From contig NZ_CP095501.1 in assembly GCF_023100725.1 (NCBI RefSeq), forward strand, positions 682,001-746,000: DNA of 64,000 bases, written 5' to 3'. The position numbers were made by a program, and so were the translations under genes. Positions 9,780 through 18,935 of the stretch are shown piece by piece. Under the pieces are notes generated by a model. It saw only the letters and a program-made list of their open reading frames with translations. It did no database searches and had not been told where the DNA came from. The number at the start of each line of letters is the position of its first letter. The stretch's first letter is position 1. The DNA is from Arthrobacter antioxidans. Lineage in GTDB: Bacteria > Actinomycetota > Actinomycetes > Actinomycetales > Micrococcaceae.

Positions 9780-10666
9780 CAGTTGCTTTCCTTTCGGGGG
9801 TTGCGTGCCAGGAACGAGTCGGCGATCTGGTCGAAGGTGTGCCAGGTGACGCCCTCGTGGGAGTTGAAGTGCTGGATGAGGCGCTCGAGCATGAGGAGGA
9901 CCTGCGGGCGGCCCGAGACGTCCGGGTGGATCGTCATGGTGAAGACGGCGGAGTCCATCTCGGCGTAGACCCAGTCGAACTGGTCCCGCCACATCTGCTC
10001 GATGTCGCGCGGGTTGACGAACCCGTGCGAATTGGGCGACGCCTTGATGAACATCATCGGAGGCAGGTCGTCGAGGTACCAGTTCGCAGGGATCTCCACG
10101 AGGTCGGTCTCCTGGCCTCGGACGAGCGGCTTCATCCAGGCCTCCGCGGGCTTGCTGTAGTCGATCTTCGTCCAGCTGTCCCCGACCCTCACGTAGTAGG
10201 GCTCGAAATCGTTGTGCATGAGGGAGTGGTCGTACTTGATGCCGCGCTCGAGCAGGATCTCGTTGGTGATGGGTGAGAACTCCCACCACGGTGCCACGTA
10301 GCCCGTGGGGCGACGTCCCGAGACCTTCTCGATGAGTTCGATGGACCGGTCGAGGATCGCCGTCTCCTGTTCGCGGGTCATGGCGATCGGGTTCTCGTGG
10401 GAATAGCCGTGGACGCCGATCTCGTGTCCTGCGTCGACGATCATCCGGGTGAGATCGGGGAAGGTCTCGAGCGAGTGGCCCGGGACGAACCAGGTGGAGG
10501 GGAGGGAATACTTCTCGAAGAGCCGGAGGATCCGGGGGCCACCGACGTCTCCACTGAAGAGTCCGCGCGAGATGTCGCAGGGGGAGTCCTCGCCGCCGTA
10601 GGAGCCGAGCATTCCGGCAACTGCATCGACGTCGACGCCGAAGGCGATCTGGATGTCTTTCGTCAT
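9779..10666 (-). CDS. NodB-type polysaccharide deacetylase-family hydrolase
   Basis: A 295-aa protein opening with I-A-F-G-V-D-V-D-A, followed by S-T-W-F-V-P-G-H-S and [12 protein letters not shown], which supply the Asp and the HxxxH metal ligands of the NodB fold; T-I-H-P-D-V-S-G lies near the C-terminus. This subgroup (D-x-D-A-V near the N-terminus, no signal peptide) is cytosolic and includes enzymes acting on small C-N bonds rather than on polymers. Next to an asparaginase-like amidohydrolase, a small cyclic or linear amide substrate is plausible. The ATG at 10666 follows AGGAAAGG. Confidence 0.82.
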   Translation of the reverse strand: MTKDIQIAFGVDVDAVAGMLGSYGGEDSPCDISRGLFSGDVGGPRILRLFEKYSLPSTWFVPGHSLETFPDLTRMIVDAGHEIGVHGYSHENPIAMTREQETAILDRSIELIEKVSGRRPTGYVAPWWEFSPITNEILLERGIKYDHSLMHNDFEPYYVRVGDSWTKIDYSKPAEAWMKPLVRGQETDLVEIPANWYLDDLPPMMFIKASPNSHGFVNPRDIEQMWRDQFDWVYAEMDSAVFTMTIHPDVSGRPQVLLMLERLIQHFNSHEGVTWHTFDQIADSFLARNPRKESN

Positions 10667-10710
10667 GGGTGGGCCTTTCCTGGTGCGGGTGGGTCGAATC
10701 TGGGAAACGG

Positions 10711-11733
10711 TCAGTGGGGCGGAACGGGAGCAAGGAGCGCCGGGTCCCCGCGCCGGCGGATCTGCTGGATTACCTGCTCGGTGGGTAGACCGAGCGTGAG
10801 CAGGGCCTGCAGGAGGGTGCGGGCCTGGGACGGTCGGAGCAACCCGGACGGGACGGCGCCGACGTCCTCGAGCGTCCTTCCGCCCCCGGCTCCGTACACG
10901 CCCCGGACCGGTCCCGCGTGGACTCGTGTGCTGGTGACGACGACGACGCCGTCCTGCACGGCATGGCGTACGGCGTCGCTGAGCTCCGCATTGGCGTTCC
11001 CCAGCCCGGTGGCTTCGAGGACGATCCCGCGGGTGCCGGCGGCGAGTGCCGCGGTGAACAGGGCCGCGTCGGCTCCCGGGTAGCAGGCGATGATGTCCAC
11101 GCGGGTGCCCGCGCCGGTCGGGGGGATGTCGAGCGCGGCCGGCCGCCGGGGAGCAGCACCCAACATCACCTCGCCGGTGGTCGCGACCGACCCCGCCGAC
11201 CCCAGATCGGGATTGCCGAACGCGCGGAGCTTCGTCGTCTCGATCTTCCGCGTCCCGGGAAGGGCGAAGATCTCGCCGTCGAACACGATCAGTGCGCCCC
11301 TGCCCCTGGCCTCGGAGGACGCTGCGAGGGTGATCGCGGTGCGCAGGTTCTCCGGGCCGTCCGGCGCCGGGCTGTCGGCCGCGCGCTGCGATCCCGTGAA
11401 GACCACCGGTCGCGGGTCGTCGTGGAGGAGGTCCGCGAGGTACGCGGTCTCCTCCATCGTGTCGGTGCCATGCGTGACGACGACCCCGAGCGTCTCCGGT
11501 GCTTCGAGCGCGGCGTGGACCGCCTCGCACACCGCGAGCATGTCGTCGAAGGTGAGGAGGTACGAGCCCTTCTGCATGAGGTCCACGACCTGGACGGCGG
11601 CGCTCGTGCCCGCCGCGGCGAGGACCGTGCCACCTGCATCGGCGGCCACGGTCGCGCCGTCCGCGGCGTCGACCCGGGAGGCGATCGTGCCGCCCGTCGC
11701 CAGGAGTACGACGTGCCCGGTGAGTAATTCCAT
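10711..11733 (-). CDS. asparaginase-family amidohydrolase
   Basis: A 340-aa protein with both catalytic signatures of the bacterial L-asparaginase family: A-T-G-G-T-I-A-S near residue 13 (first Thr) and [11 protein letters not shown] near residue 85 (second Thr-Asp pair). No signal peptide, so cytosolic. I chose ATG 11733 because AAGGAGG lies 8 nt upstream; an ATG at 11754 in the same frame has no such site. It is the first gene of the leftward operon and starts 16 bp from a LacI-type operator. The context suggests a half-amide or N-substituted amide rather than asparagine, but that is inference. Confidence 0.86.
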   Translation of the reverse strand: MELLTGHVVLLATGGTIASRVDAADGATVAADAGGTVLAAAGTSAAVQVVDLMQKGSYLLTFDDMLAVCEAVHAALEAPETLGVVVTHGTDTMEETAYLADLLHDDPRPVVFTGSQRAADSPAPDGPENLRTAITLAASSEARGRGALIVFDGEIFALPGTRKIETTKLRAFGNPDLGSAGSVATTGEVMLGAAPRRPAALDIPPTGAGTRVDIIACYPGADAALFTAALAAGTRGIVLEATGLGNANAELSDAVRHAVQDGVVVVTSTRVHAGPVRGVYGAGGGRTLEDVGAVPSGLLRPSQARTLLQALLTLGLPTEQVIQQIRRRGDPALLAPVPPH

Positions 11734-11748
11734 CGGTGCTGCCTCCTT

Positions 11749-11764
11749 ACCCAATCGTTTGGGT
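11749..11764. promoter_or_regulatory. LacI-type operator O1 (imperfect palindrome)
   Basis: ACCCAATCGTTTGGGT, a 16-bp near-palindrome with the central CG of LacI/GalR-family operators and one mismatched pair. It lies 16 bp upstream of the asparaginase-like start and closely resembles the perfect copy 76 bp away. Probably bound by the LacI-type regulator encoded at 11955. Confidence 0.75.
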
Positions 11765-11839
11765 GAGAGTTGCGGAAAGCAGAGCGCCCAAGCGGTGCCG
11801 ACGGTTCTGCGGGTGTGCGACCTCAGTGGAACTGGACGA

Positions 11840-11857
11840 AACCCAAACGTTTGGGTT
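11840..11857. promoter_or_regulatory. LacI-type operator O2 (perfect 18-bp palindrome)
   Basis: AACCCAAACGTTTGGGTT is a perfect 18-bp palindrome centred on CG, about 100 bp upstream of the LacI-type gene and in the divergent intergenic region. Paired with O1 (centre-to-centre about 92 bp, close to nine helical turns), it could support looping and joint control of the catabolic operon and autoregulation of the repressor. Confidence 0.85.
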
Positions 11858-11954
11858 GAATGAGGAAAACCATAGGATGTGACCTTGATCTCGTCAATGG
11901 ATCGGCTGAGATTTCACGTAGCCGAAACAATCTCGCAGCGCGAAGGGGGAAAGC

Positions 11955-13019
11955 ATGGATTCACCAGGCAGGGGGCGCGCAGCAGTCACCCTGAAGGACC
12001 TCGCCGCAGAACTCGGTATCCATGTCTCGACGGTCTCCCGCGTGCTGCACTCCGATTCAGCGGTGGCGCGCGGGGCGGCGTCGAAGGAGACCGCACGGAA
12101 GGTGCGTGACCTGGCGAAGCTGAGGGGCTACTCACCCGACCCGCAGGCAACCGGCCTGCGCACCCGGCGCACACGGGCCATCGGCGTCATCGTGCCCCGC
12201 CTCTCGGACATCGTCCTGGCGACCATGTACGAGGGCGTCGAGGAGGCCGCGGCCGAGAGCAACCACTCGACCTTCGTGATGAACTCCCACGACGACCTCG
12301 ACGAGCAGCGCCGTAAGGCCGAGATCATGCTGGCGCGGCGCGTGGACGGACTGATCCTCGGCGACGTGCATGCGGGCAGCAGCCTGGTGGACGACCTCGT
12401 GAAGCGTCATGTGCCCTTCGTCCTCATGAACCGCCGCTATCCGGGGTTCCCCTCCTCCACGTGCGACGACACGGGCGGAGGGAGGCTCGTCGCGGACCAC
12501 CTGTGGACCACGGGACACCGCTCCGTCGCGATCATCGCGGGCGAGCCCTACGCGAGCACGGGCGTGGACCGCACGGACGGCTTCGTCGAACGCTGGAACG
12601 AACTGGGAGGGGACGTGCCCGGGGACCGGATCCTGCCCTCGCGCTTCGACACCGAGGGCGGCCGCCAGGCGGGCGATGAGTTGCTGAGCCGGCCCGGTGA
12701 GGCCCCGACCGCGGTCTTCGCCGTCAACGACTTCGCCGCCATCGGCGCCATGGGCGCGTTCCGCGCCGCGGGGCTCGTCGTGGGCCAGGACATCGCCGTC
12801 GTCGGGTTCAACGACACCTCCCTGGCCGCGCAGCTGCCCATCCCGCTCTCGTCCGTGCGCTCGCCGATGCTCAAGATCGGCAGGGAAGCCGTCGGGATGC
12901 TCCGGCGTGTCATGGCAGGGGAGGACGTCGCATCGGTACGCCACCCGCCGGAACTCTTCGTGCGGGAGAGCAGCGCATCGGGCGCCGTCGGGGCCAGGCG
13001 GGGTCTACGGGTCGGCTGA
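11955..13019 (+). CDS. LacI-family transcriptional regulator
   Basis: A 354-aa repressor with an N-terminal helix-turn-helix (V-T-L-K-D-L-A-A-E-L-G-I-H-V-S-T-V-S-R, about residues 10-30) and a periplasmic-binding-like sensor domain beginning at A-I-G-V-I-V-P-R. The start at 11955 has a GAAGGGGGAA ribosome site. It is divergent from the asparaginase/NodB/MFS/SDR operon and two matching palindromic operators lie between them, so it very likely regulates that operon and itself. It converges on the AHS2 gene with only 9 bp between them. Confidence 0.92.
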   Translation: MDSPGRGRAAVTLKDLAAELGIHVSTVSRVLHSDSAVARGAASKETARKVRDLAKLRGYSPDPQATGLRTRRTRAIGVIVPRLSDIVLATMYEGVEEAAAESNHSTFVMNSHDDLDEQRRKAEIMLARRVDGLILGDVHAGSSLVDDLVKRHVPFVLMNRRYPGFPSSTCDDTGGGRLVADHLWTTGHRSVAIIAGEPYASTGVDRTDGFVERWNELGGDVPGDRILPSRFDTEGGRQAGDELLSRPGEAPTAVFAVNDFAAIGAMGAFRAAGLVVGQDIAVVGFNDTSLAAQLPIPLSSVRSPMLKIGREAVGMLRRVMAGEDVASVRHPPELFVRESSASGAVGARRGLRVG

Positions 13020-13028
13020 CCCCGAACC

Positions 13029-13991
13029 TCACCCCCAGACGGCGCGCCGCACTTTCGCAGCGTCAGCTCGCGCCGCGAGGGCCTGCTCCATCGTGACGGG
13101 GTCGAAGTGGGTCAGCGTCCCTGGCGCACTCCGGGCGACGACGTCCATGTCGGCGCTGATGACCGTCGCAACCATCGCGTACCCGCCGCCTGAGACGGCG
13201 TCGCGGTGCAGCACGATCGGCTCCTTGCCGCCCGGCACCTGGATCGATCCGATGGCGTAGCCCGCGTCCACGATGTTCGAAGGATCCGATCCCGCGCCGA
13301 ACGGCTGGACGCGCGGCTTCCATTCAAGGTCCGGCCCCGAGTACCGCAGGCCCATGCGGTCCGCCACGGGAGTCAGTTTCCACGCCGCACTGACGAGCGT
13401 TTCCATGCCCTCTGCGGTCAGACGATGGTCATAGAGGCCGGGCAGGATGCGGACGGTCACCTCCTTCGCATGGACGGGGCGCAGGTTCTCGGGAATCGCG
13501 TCCATCACGGGTCGGGATCCGGAGGGGGCGCCGACCGGAACGGTGTCGCCGGCTTTGAGGGCGCGGCCCTGCAGGCCACCGAGGGCACCCAACGTGTAGG
13601 TGCTGCGACTCCCGAGGACCACGGGTACATCGATCCCGCCCTGCACGGCGATGTAGTAGCGCGTTCCACCGGAGAGCATCCCGAAGGACACCTCGTCACC
13701 CGCGGCCAGCAACAGGCGGCTCCACTCTTCCACCGGCGTCCCGTTCACCCGCACCTCGACGGGCGCACCCGTGACGGCGATGACGGTATCGGAGTCCGTG
13801 GTGAAGCGCGGCCCGAGGTAGGCGCATTCGAGGACAGCATCATCAGCTGTGTTGCCTACCAGCGCATTCGCCATCGATGCGGACAACTGGTCCATGGCCC
13901 CGCCCTGCGGGATGCCCACGTTGTAGTAGCCGAACCGGCCCCGGTCCTGGACCGAGGTAGCGAGGCCGGGTTCGAGGATGTCAAATGCCAT
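13029..13991 (-). CDS. pxpC: AHS2-domain carboxyltransferase subunit (KipA/PxpC-like)
   Basis: A 320-aa protein of the KipA/AHS2 family: V-Q-D-x-G-R-F-G near residue 15, G-x-P-Q-G-G-A-M-D near 28, and S-D-P-S-N-I-V-D-A-G-Y-A-I-G-S-I-Q-V-P-G in the C-terminal third. With the AHS1 partner it forms the carboxyltransferase-like half of urea carboxylase or the B/C part of 5-oxoprolinase. It overlaps the AHS1 gene by 11 nt. The symbol is family-level; the substrate (5-oxoproline, another lactam, or a urea-like compound) is not proven. Confidence 0.82.
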   Translation of the reverse strand: MAFDILEPGLATSVQDRGRFGYYNVGIPQGGAMDQLSASMANALVGNTADDAVLECAYLGPRFTTDSDTVIAVTGAPVEVRVNGTPVEEWSRLLLAAGDEVSFGMLSGGTRYYIAVQGGIDVPVVLGSRSTYTLGALGGLQGRALKAGDTVPVGAPSGSRPVMDAIPENLRPVHAKEVTVRILPGLYDHRLTAEGMETLVSAAWKLTPVADRMGLRYSGPDLEWKPRVQPFGAGSDPSNIVDAGYAIGSIQVPGGKEPIVLHRDAVSGGGYAMVATVISADMDVVARSAPGTLTHFDPVTMEQALAARADAAKVRRAVWG

Positions 13992-14883
13992 TGAGCTTCT
14001 CCAGAATGTCCCGGTTGTGCGCGGAGGGGTCGGTCAGGGCCTTCTGCAGGTCGAAGGTCACCGGCGTCTGGCGATAGGTGAAGGTTCCCGCTTCCACCTC
14101 CGCCTGGATCGCCGTGTATTCGTCCTCGTCGATCGGTTTGAACTTCACGATGTCACCCGGTCGGAAGAAGATCATGAAGTCCGAGAAGTCGGCGAGCTTC
14201 TGGGCAGGATCGAAGATCGGTGCTGCGGCGATACCGAACATCTGATAACCACCGGCGCCCCTCACCGAGTAGATGCAGGCGAAGCACCCTCCGTGCCCCA
14301 CCGTCAGTGGCGGGGTGTCGGTGCGTGGGCTGAGGTACTTGGGGACCTCGAGCTGATCCTCCTGCGGGACGATCTGGAACATGAACGGCAGGCCTGCAAC
14401 GAACCCCACCATCGACACCAGCCACGGCGACTCATGGTGCTTCCGGATGAACTCCTGCGGCGAGGACAGGCCGTTCTCCTCCGCCGCGAAATCGAGGTCC
14501 GTGCCCTCGGGCCGCTGGTGGCCCTTGCGGAAGCGTGCGCCGGTCTCCCGGGTGTAGGGGTCGTCGTACCAGACGGGGATCTCGATGATCCGGGTCTCGA
14601 GGGTCTGTTCGCTCAGGTGCGCGACCTCCTCCTCGACCTCCCTCACGAGTGATTCCAGGTCGCCCGGCGGCACCGTGTCGGGATCGAAACGCACCAGCAG
14701 GGAGGCATTGGCGGGGCAGATGTCCACCACGCCGTCGATCGCCCGCGCGGCGAGCCGGGCCGCCATCGCGTTCGCCTTGAAGTTGGCGGCGAGGCTCATG
14801 CTCTCGGAGATCTCGACGAAGAGGAACTCGTCGCCGCCCCACGTGTAGCGGGCGGCGTCGAGGTGCTGGGGTGCGTGGCTCAT
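13981..14883 (-). CDS. AHS1-domain carboxyltransferase subunit (KipI/PxpB-like, long form)
   Basis: A 300-aa protein with the AHS1 landmarks G-D-E-F-L-F-V-E, V-D-I-C-P-A-N-A-S-L-L-V-R-F-D-P, I-P-V-W-Y-D-D-P, V-G-F-V-A-G-L-P-F-M and G-G-C-F-A-C-I-Y-S-V-R-G-A-G-G-Y-Q-M-F-G. Simple PxpB proteins are about 220-240 aa. The extra length and the insert after the D-D-P motif look more like the AHS1 part of biotin-dependent urea-type carboxylases. It overlaps accC (4 nt, ATGA) and the AHS2 gene, so it is expressed as part of one complex. Confidence 0.82.
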   Translation of the reverse strand: MSHAPQHLDAARYTWGGDEFLFVEISESMSLAANFKANAMAARLAARAIDGVVDICPANASLLVRFDPDTVPPGDLESLVREVEEEVAHLSEQTLETRIIEIPVWYDDPYTRETGARFRKGHQRPEGTDLDFAAEENGLSSPQEFIRKHHESPWLVSMVGFVAGLPFMFQIVPQEDQLEVPKYLSPRTDTPPLTVGHGGCFACIYSVRGAGGYQMFGIAAAPIFDPAQKLADFSDFMIFFRPGDIVKFKPIDEDEYTAIQAEVEAGTFTYRQTPVTFDLQKALTDPSAHNRDILEKLNGI

Positions 14884-16235
14884 GCGTCAGCTCCGAGGAG
14901 ATCGGGGGTCGATTCGATGAACTTCGAGTGGTGGGTCACGTCCCGGACTTCGGGCCGGTGGAGGACCGTCGACAGGAGCGAGAGGGTGGTCTTGACGCCG
15001 TCGATCCTCACCTCCGCCAGTGCTCGCGCCGACCGCTGGATGGCCTCGGTGCGGGTCTCGTCCCACACCACGAGCTTGGCGAGCAGGGAATCGTAGAACG
15101 GTGCGACGGCGGATCCTGCGACGACGCCGGAATCGATCCTCACCCCTGGGCCGCCCGGCCAGTCGAGACGGGACAGGGTGCCGGGGCTGGGCATGAAGCC
15201 CTGCGACGGGTCCTCGGCATTGATGCGGAACTCGAAGGCGTGGCCCCGGAAGGTGATGTCCTCCTGGCTGAGGCGGAGGCGGCCCGTGGCTGCGACCAGC
15301 AGCTGCTCCCGGATGAGGTCGATGCCGGTCACCATCTCCGTGACCGGATGCTCCACCTGGAGCCGGGTGTTCATCTCGATGAACGCCGCCTGCTCCCGGT
15401 CGGGGTCGTAGAGGAACTCGACGGTTCCGAGGCCGGCATAGCCGCACTGGCGGCCGAGCTCGATGGAGGAGGCGCGGATGGTGTCGCGGACGGCGTCGGG
15501 TAGCAGGGGAGCGGGGGCCTCCTCGATGATCTTCTGCTGGCGGCGCTGCAGCGAGCAGTCCCGGTCGCCGAGGTGGATCACGCGTTCGCCGTCGCCGAGG
15601 ATCTGCACCTCGACGTGGCGGGCACGGGAGACGAACTGCTCGAGGTACACCGCCGGATCGCCGAACGCCGCCTGGGCCTCGGCGCGGGCCACGTCGAGGG
15701 TCTGGACGAGGTCCTCCTCCTGGGTCACCAACCGGATGCCGCGCCCTCCGCCGCCGGCGGAGGCCTTGACCACCAGGGGGTAGCCGACCTCTCGCGCGAT
15801 GGGGAGGGGGTCGACGTCGGGGTCCAGCGCGCCGTCGCTGCCGGGCAGGGTCGGCACCCCTGCGCCCTGGGCGGCCTGCCGCGCACGGGATTTGTTGCCC
15901 ATGAGTTCGATGGCGTCGGGGGAGGGGCCCACCCAGGTGATGCCGGCGTCGAGGACCGAGCGGGCGAAGCGCGCGTTCTCCGACAGGAAACCGTACCCGG
16001 GATGGAGCGCGTCGCACCCCGAGGCCTCGGCGGCAGCGAGCACCGCGGCGCCGTCGAGGTAGCTCTTCGCGGCCGGCGCCGGGCCGATCACCTGGACGGA
16101 GTCGGCGAGCGACGCCGCGTAGGAATCGGCGTCCGGCTCGCTCGCGGCGAGGACGGTCTCCAGTCCCACTTCCCGGGCGGCACGGATGACGCGGACGGCG
16201 ATCTCCCCGCGGTTCGCGATCAGGACGCGTTCCAT
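14880..16235 (-). CDS. accC: biotin carboxylase subunit
   Basis: A 451-aa ATP-grasp biotin carboxylase: N-terminal V-L-I-A-N-R-G-E-I-A-V-R, G-G-G-G-R-G-I-R ATP loop near residue 165, H-L-G-D-R-D-C-S-x-Q-R-R and E-M-N-T-R-L-Q-V-E-H-P-V-T-E catalytic region. It carboxylates the biotin of the carrier protein encoded immediately upstream (3-bp gap) using ATP and bicarbonate. Its position next to AHS1/AHS2 rather than acyl-CoA carboxyltransferase genes indicates a dedicated subunit for a lactam/urea-type carboxylase, not fatty-acid synthesis. Confidence 0.92.
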   Translation of the reverse strand: MERVLIANRGEIAVRVIRAAREVGLETVLAASEPDADSYAASLADSVQVIGPAPAAKSYLDGAAVLAAAEASGCDALHPGYGFLSENARFARSVLDAGITWVGPSPDAIELMGNKSRARQAAQGAGVPTLPGSDGALDPDVDPLPIAREVGYPLVVKASAGGGGRGIRLVTQEEDLVQTLDVARAEAQAAFGDPAVYLEQFVSRARHVEVQILGDGERVIHLGDRDCSLQRRQQKIIEEAPAPLLPDAVRDTIRASSIELGRQCGYAGLGTVEFLYDPDREQAAFIEMNTRLQVEHPVTEMVTGIDLIREQLLVAATGRLRLSQEDITFRGHAFEFRINAEDPSQGFMPSPGTLSRLDWPGGPGVRIDSGVVAGSAVAPFYDSLLAKLVVWDETRTEAIQRSARALAEVRIDGVKTTLSLLSTVLHRPEVRDVTHHSKFIESTPDLLGADA

Positions 16236-16238
16236 CCG

Positions 16239-16478
16239 CTAGCCCTCGGACACGGTGGCGATGACGTCGCCGGGGTTGACGGTCCCGCCGTCGTCGACGG
16301 CGAAGCTCTCCAGCGTGCCGGACGCATCGCTGCGGATCTCGGAGAACTGCTTCATGATCTCCACCACCCCGATGGTCTGGCCCGCTTCGATGGCATCGCC
16401 CTCGTTCGCGTAGGGGTCCTTGTCCGGCCCGGGCTTGCGGTAGAAGATGCCTGGCAGTGGGGAGACGATGTCGGCCAC
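16239..16478 (-). CDS. accB: biotin carboxyl carrier protein
   Basis: A 79-aa single-domain biotinyl protein. The biotinylation motif reads V-E-I-M-K-Q with Lys43 as the attachment site (E-I-M-K instead of the classical E-A-M-K, an accepted variant). There is no N-terminal extension, so it is a minimal carrier. A GAAAGGACC ribosome site precedes the start. It carries carboxybiotin from AccC to the AHS1/AHS2 carboxyltransferase. Confidence 0.9.
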   Translation of the reverse strand: MADIVSPLPGIFYRKPGPDKDPYANEGDAIEAGQTIGVVEIMKQFSEIRSDASGTLESFAVDDGGTVNPGDVIATVSEG

Positions 16479-16510
16479 GGGGGTCCTTTCGGGTCGGGTG
16501 TCGGGGGAGG

Positions 16511-17254
16511 TCAGAGGGCGTCGAGGGCGGAGCGGACTGCTGTTGCCACGGCGGGGGAGTTGGGTGCATCCGAGTGGACGCAGATGCTGTCGAACGGGAT
16601 GGTGAGCAGCGTGCCGTCGGAGGCTTCGACGACGCCGTCCGTCAGGGCGCGCGTGACGCGACGTGCGGCGGCGTCGGGGTCTGTCGGCTCCGGGCGGCGC
16701 TGGATGAGGAGCTCGCCGGCCGGCCCGTAGTTGAGGTCCACGTAGAGCTCGGCCACGAAGGGCACCCCGAGTTCCTCGCAGACGGCCTGATGGGCGGTGC
16801 CCGCAATGCCGTAGACGGGGACATCGAAGAGCCGGGCCACCCGCGCGGCACCCCTCATGAGGTCTGCGTCCCTGGCCAGCATGCCGTAGAGGGACCCGTG
16901 GGGCTTGATGTGGTTGAGGCTCGCGCCTTCCCGCCGTAGGAAGGCGCTGAGCGCGCCCACCTGGTAGAGCATCATGTGCTCCACCTCCTGTGGAGACAGC
17001 TTCATCTCCCGCCGCCCGAAGCCCACGAGATCCGGCAGTCCGGGGTGCGCGCCGATCAGCACGCCCTTTTCCTTGGCTGCGGCCACGGTTTCCGCCATCG
17101 TGTCCGGATCACCCGAGTGGAATCCGCAGGCCACATTGATGGCATCGACGGTGTCCAGGAGGGCTGGATCGTTACCGAAGGAGTGAAGGCCGAGGGACTC
17201 GCCCATGTCCGAATTGATCATCGGCGTCCCACGCCGGTCTGCAACGTCCGTCAT
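16511..17254 (-). CDS. pxpA: 5-oxoprolinase subunit A (LamB/YcsF family)
   Basis: A 247-aa LamB/YcsF-family protein: N-S-D-M-G-E-S-L-G near the N-terminus (the family's N-x-D-x-G-E-x-G), then N-V-A-C-G-F-H-S-G-D-P, G-A-H-P-G-L-P-D, G-F-G-R-R-E-M and I-K-P-H-G-S-L-Y. PxpA opens 5-oxoproline with ATP together with PxpB and PxpC. It is the first gene of the leftward carboxylase operon. The start is either ATG 17254 (taken here) or ATG 17221; neither has a strong ribosome site. Confidence 0.86.
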   Translation of the reverse strand: MTDVADRRGTPMINSDMGESLGLHSFGNDPALLDTVDAINVACGFHSGDPDTMAETVAAAKEKGVLIGAHPGLPDLVGFGRREMKLSPQEVEHMMLYQVGALSAFLRREGASLNHIKPHGSLYGMLARDADLMRGAARVARLFDVPVYGIAGTAHQAVCEELGVPFVAELYVDLNYGPAGELLIQRRPEPTDPDAAARRVTRALTDGVVEASDGTLLTIPFDSICVHSDAPNSPAVATAVRSALDAL

Positions 17255-17347
17255 GCGACAACCATAGAGACGGATCGGGTGCCGATATAGTGGGCGTTTG
17301 CCCTCTGTTATCCCCTGTTGGAGGGCCGATGCACACAGGAGGTCTTC

Positions 17348-18874
17348 ATGATCGTTGCCGATCTGCTGGCGGCGGATGCGCTTCAGCTGCGCCTCCACAC
17401 GCCGTCGTCCGTAGAGCGGCTGGGCTGGGACATCAGCTGGTGCGCCCCGGCGGAGACCATCGATCCGACGCCGTTCCTCAGTGACAACGTCGTCCTGCTG
17501 ACCAACGGGATCGGATTGAACATCGAGGACCAGCGCACCTGGACCGCCTACGTGGAGCGGCTCGTCCGGGTGCGGGTGGCGGCCATCGCCTTCGGGACAG
17601 GGACGGCGCACCGGCTCATCCCGCCGGGGCTCGTGCGGGCGGCCACGGCGCTCGACGTGCCGCTGCTGGAGATCCCGCAGTCCGTTCCTTTCCTGCAGGT
17701 CCACCGCCACGTGACGAACGTCCTCGAGGTGGAACGCTTCACGGCCGTCAATCGGTCCTGGGAGCTGGCGCAGGAATGTGCGCAGCTCGCCGCGTCCGGC
17801 TCCCACCTGCAGGCTGTGCTCGACGCCGCGGCACTGGCAGCCGTGGGCCGGCTCGCCATCGTCGACGCAGCAGGCGTGGTCATCGCGCGCTCGCCGTCGA
17901 CCTCGGTCTGGACCCCGGCCGACCTCGCGGAAGCGCCGGGCGCCGGGCAGGGCAGTATCCCGCTGCCCATGGGCAGCGGTGACTCGTTCCAGCTGATCGT
18001 GCGGGAGGCGACGTCGGACCACCCCATGGCGACGCTGCTCGCACCGGCGGCCTCGATCATCGCCGTGCAACTGCAGACCGCGCTCCACACCACCACGCAC
18101 AAGGAACGCGAACTCGAGATCCTCCTCGACCAGGTGCCCGACTGGGCCGGGGTCGCCCTGGAGGAGTTCACCGGGACGGTCCGCTCCACCGGCCTGGACG
18201 TCCACGAGCCCACGCTCGTGCTGGCGGCGACCGCGGGACGCCGCAACCTCTCCAACGCCTGGCGTATCCGCCTCCTGCTGCAGTCCCGGTTCGACGACGT
18301 GCGGGTGCAGGTCAGGTCGGGCATCCTCTACGCCTTCGCCCAGAGGCCGCTGGACGGTGCGGACGCGGAGGATGCCGCCACCGGGCTGCTCGCGGCGTGT
18401 GTGCGGGAGCTGCCCGGCCAGCCCCTCGTGCTCAAGGGTGCCTGCCACACGATCGACGAGCTGCGCCTGGGTATCCATCAGGCAGGGACGATGGTCGGGG
18501 AGGTCCGCGCGCCCGTGCGCGCCCCGGATCTCGGCATCCGCGCGCTGATCGCCTCCGCGGCGTCGTCCGGTGCCCGCGCCGGTGCACACAAGCTCCTGGC
18601 GCCGGTCATCGAATACGATGCCGCGCACTCGGTGGATCTGCTCGGCACGCTGGAGGCGTTCCTCGAGCACGACGCGCAACCGGGACGCACCGCGGGCAAG
18701 CTGTTCATCCACCGCAACACGCTGGCCCAGCGCCTCGGGAAGCTCGAGGGTCTGCTCCGCCTGTCGCTGACATCGCTCGAGGGCCAGGCCACCTGCCTCC
18801 TGGCGCTGCAGATCCTGCGTTCGGGGACCTTGCCCGGGTCCAGTGCAGCGGAGTCCTTGATCGATCGCCGCTAG
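17348..18874 (+). CDS. PucR-family transcriptional regulator
   Basis: A 508-aa regulator: N-terminal PucR-like sensor (V-A-D-L-L followed by a P-x-x-F-L-S-D-N-V-V-L-L-T-N-G region) and the C-terminal PucR helix-turn-helix (A-G-K-L-F-I-H-R-N-T-L-A-Q-R-L-G-K-L-E, about residues 455-475). ATG 17348 is chosen because AGGAGG lies 5 nt upstream. It is divergent from the pxpA-accB-accC-AHS1-AHS2 operon across 93 bp, which makes that operon its obvious target. Members of the family govern purine, GABA and other nitrogen-compound catabolism. Confidence 0.9.
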   Translation: MIVADLLAADALQLRLHTPSSVERLGWDISWCAPAETIDPTPFLSDNVVLLTNGIGLNIEDQRTWTAYVERLVRVRVAAIAFGTGTAHRLIPPGLVRAATALDVPLLEIPQSVPFLQVHRHVTNVLEVERFTAVNRSWELAQECAQLAASGSHLQAVLDAAALAAVGRLAIVDAAGVVIARSPSTSVWTPADLAEAPGAGQGSIPLPMGSGDSFQLIVREATSDHPMATLLAPAASIIAVQLQTALHTTTHKERELEILLDQVPDWAGVALEEFTGTVRSTGLDVHEPTLVLAATAGRRNLSNAWRIRLLLQSRFDDVRVQVRSGILYAFAQRPLDGADAEDAATGLLAACVRELPGQPLVLKGACHTIDELRLGIHQAGTMVGEVRAPVRAPDLGIRALIASAASSGARAGAHKLLAPVIEYDAAHSVDLLGTLEAFLEHDAQPGRTAGKLFIHRNTLAQRLGKLEGLLRLSLTSLEGQATCLLALQILRSGTLPGSSAAESLIDRR

Positions 18875-18935
18875 CAGCGGCCGAACGCCGCTGACAACCC
18901 GGAACGTCGACGGCCGTCGCCACCCCGGAACGACG

